Positions 63,219 through 64,000 of a stretch of 64,000 nt of DNA are shown here, in pieces. The notes under the pieces are model-generated. The model saw nothing but the letters and a program-made list of their open reading frames with translations, made no database searches and was not told where the DNA came from. The DNA is from Strigamia acuminata. Taxonomy: Eukaryota; Arthropoda; Chilopoda; Geophilomorpha; Linotaeniidae. The stretch is taken from assembly GCA_949358305.1 (NCBI GenBank), contig OX442315.1, positions 5,171,875 through 5,235,874 on the forward strand, read 5' to 3'. The translations under genes were made by a program, and so were the position numbers. How positions within the stretch are numbered: the stretch's first letter is position 1; the number at the start of each line of letters is the position of its first letter.

Positions 63219-64000
63219 ATGTGTATATCTCGAGATGTAGCAAGAGAACCTCGAAGCTTACAAGTTAGTCTAGCTAGCTGCCGTTAGGGCGAGACACTTA
63301 ATCGTATAGAAGCTGCACGGCCGTACGCTAAATACATCGATCAAATCCTGCCTCGCTTCCGTGGTGAGTCTCACTATAGAAAGTTCCAAATTCCAATGAA
63401 AATAAGTCACGTAACTTTATTTCCAGTAAATTAATCAATACATGGGCGCTGGTCATGGCTTTGGGGCGCAGTGTGATACAGCAAAGCATCATTGGGTTGC
63501 TTCTAACACGCAAATCACACGTGCATTTTTAAGCGGTATCAGCTCATAGACGAACCGAATATTTTTTTGATCAGTTTTTCCGTTAACAGTTTGTTTTAGT
63601 TTCATTCCAGTTCCGCTTTGGTTATTACCAGTTCAAAAGAACTGCCTTTTCTACATTTCCTATTGATTCGTTGTTCCGTGCACCGATTGAATAACAGCAA
63701 TCATGTGTCATGTATTGCTTGCCAACTAAGTTGTAAGCATGTTTGTTACCTGTTCTCATCCCAGAATACAGTGCAGCTATATGTTATGTGGCACCATTGG
63801 TGGATAGGTGTCCCTAACCTAACCACACAAACTTACAATTGGATTTCAGATTATGTGGACAAAATTTATATTTTTGGCAAGATAAAAATGTAAAAGAACC
63901 ACAGAACAAAAAAATAATTTTTTGTTTTAATATCAAATAAAAACGGTGGAAAAGATTTTTTACAAGAAAGGCGTTCAAAAGACTATCAACTATTTCAAAC
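63219..64000. other. Repeat of the gene I downstream flank
   Basis: Matches 46093-46874, ending inside the 3' end of the gene I MATH exon copy (last bases at 63990-64000). Confidence 0.9.

Overview
The window is invertebrate metazoan DNA, most likely from an arthropod. It is AT-rich, its genes are split into many short exons with small GT-AG introns, and it carries BEL/Pao, Ty3/Gypsy and Copia retrotransposons plus many small inverted-repeat DNA elements. I do not name a species. All exon boundaries were read by hand from splice sites and reading-frame continuity, with no transcript data.

The host content is one tandem array of minus-strand TRAF-like genes (RING, TRAF-type zinc finger, coiled coil, C-terminal MATH domain) from about 7.9 to 60.8 kb. 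In map order: A (7901-12366, 3' end missing); a two-exon relic (13800-13957); B (14702-19088, in-frame stop); C (20362-22312, intact short form); D (22735-24400, pseudogene); E (24851-28450, intact short form); two MATH relics (29.2-29.8 kb); G (30231-35227, intact, about 729 aa); I (46864-50926, intact, about 556 aa); J (52420-60837, split by retrotransposons). Each gene starts with a 29-nt exon encoding MD-x(7)-R. The coiled coils are built from exons that begin and end in phase 1, so exons can be lost, gained or duplicated without changing frame; this accounts for the length differences. C and E lack the second RING half and the TRAF zinc finger. Several paralogues have lost the third RING zinc ligand.

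Mobile DNA is layered on the array. (1) 1-6499 is the 3' part of a Gypsy element with intact pol, followed by an unusual spliced third ORF that I do not recognise. (2) 35633-46092 is a gag-only LTR element with a tRNA-Pro-like primer site and an A_AAA_AAC -1 frameshift signal; its 3' LTR is split by a complete BEL/Pao element (39789-45931) with identical LTRs and one 1742-codon ORF. (3) A decayed Gypsy copy (52.7-60.1 kb) interrupts gene J and is itself interrupted by a deleted Copia element (56830-59753). (4) A solo LTR lies at 51160-51831. (5) There are at least ten small inverted-repeat elements, a nested pair of non-autonomous DNA transposons in gene E carrying a captured gene fragment, and a 5S-rRNA-derived SINE.

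After a 200-bp gap (61337-61536) the sequence repeats the gag-only element and its right flank (38263-46874) without the BEL insertion. This is either a second haplotype joined in by assembly or a segmental duplication older than the BEL insertion. It supplies a natural empty site for that insertion.
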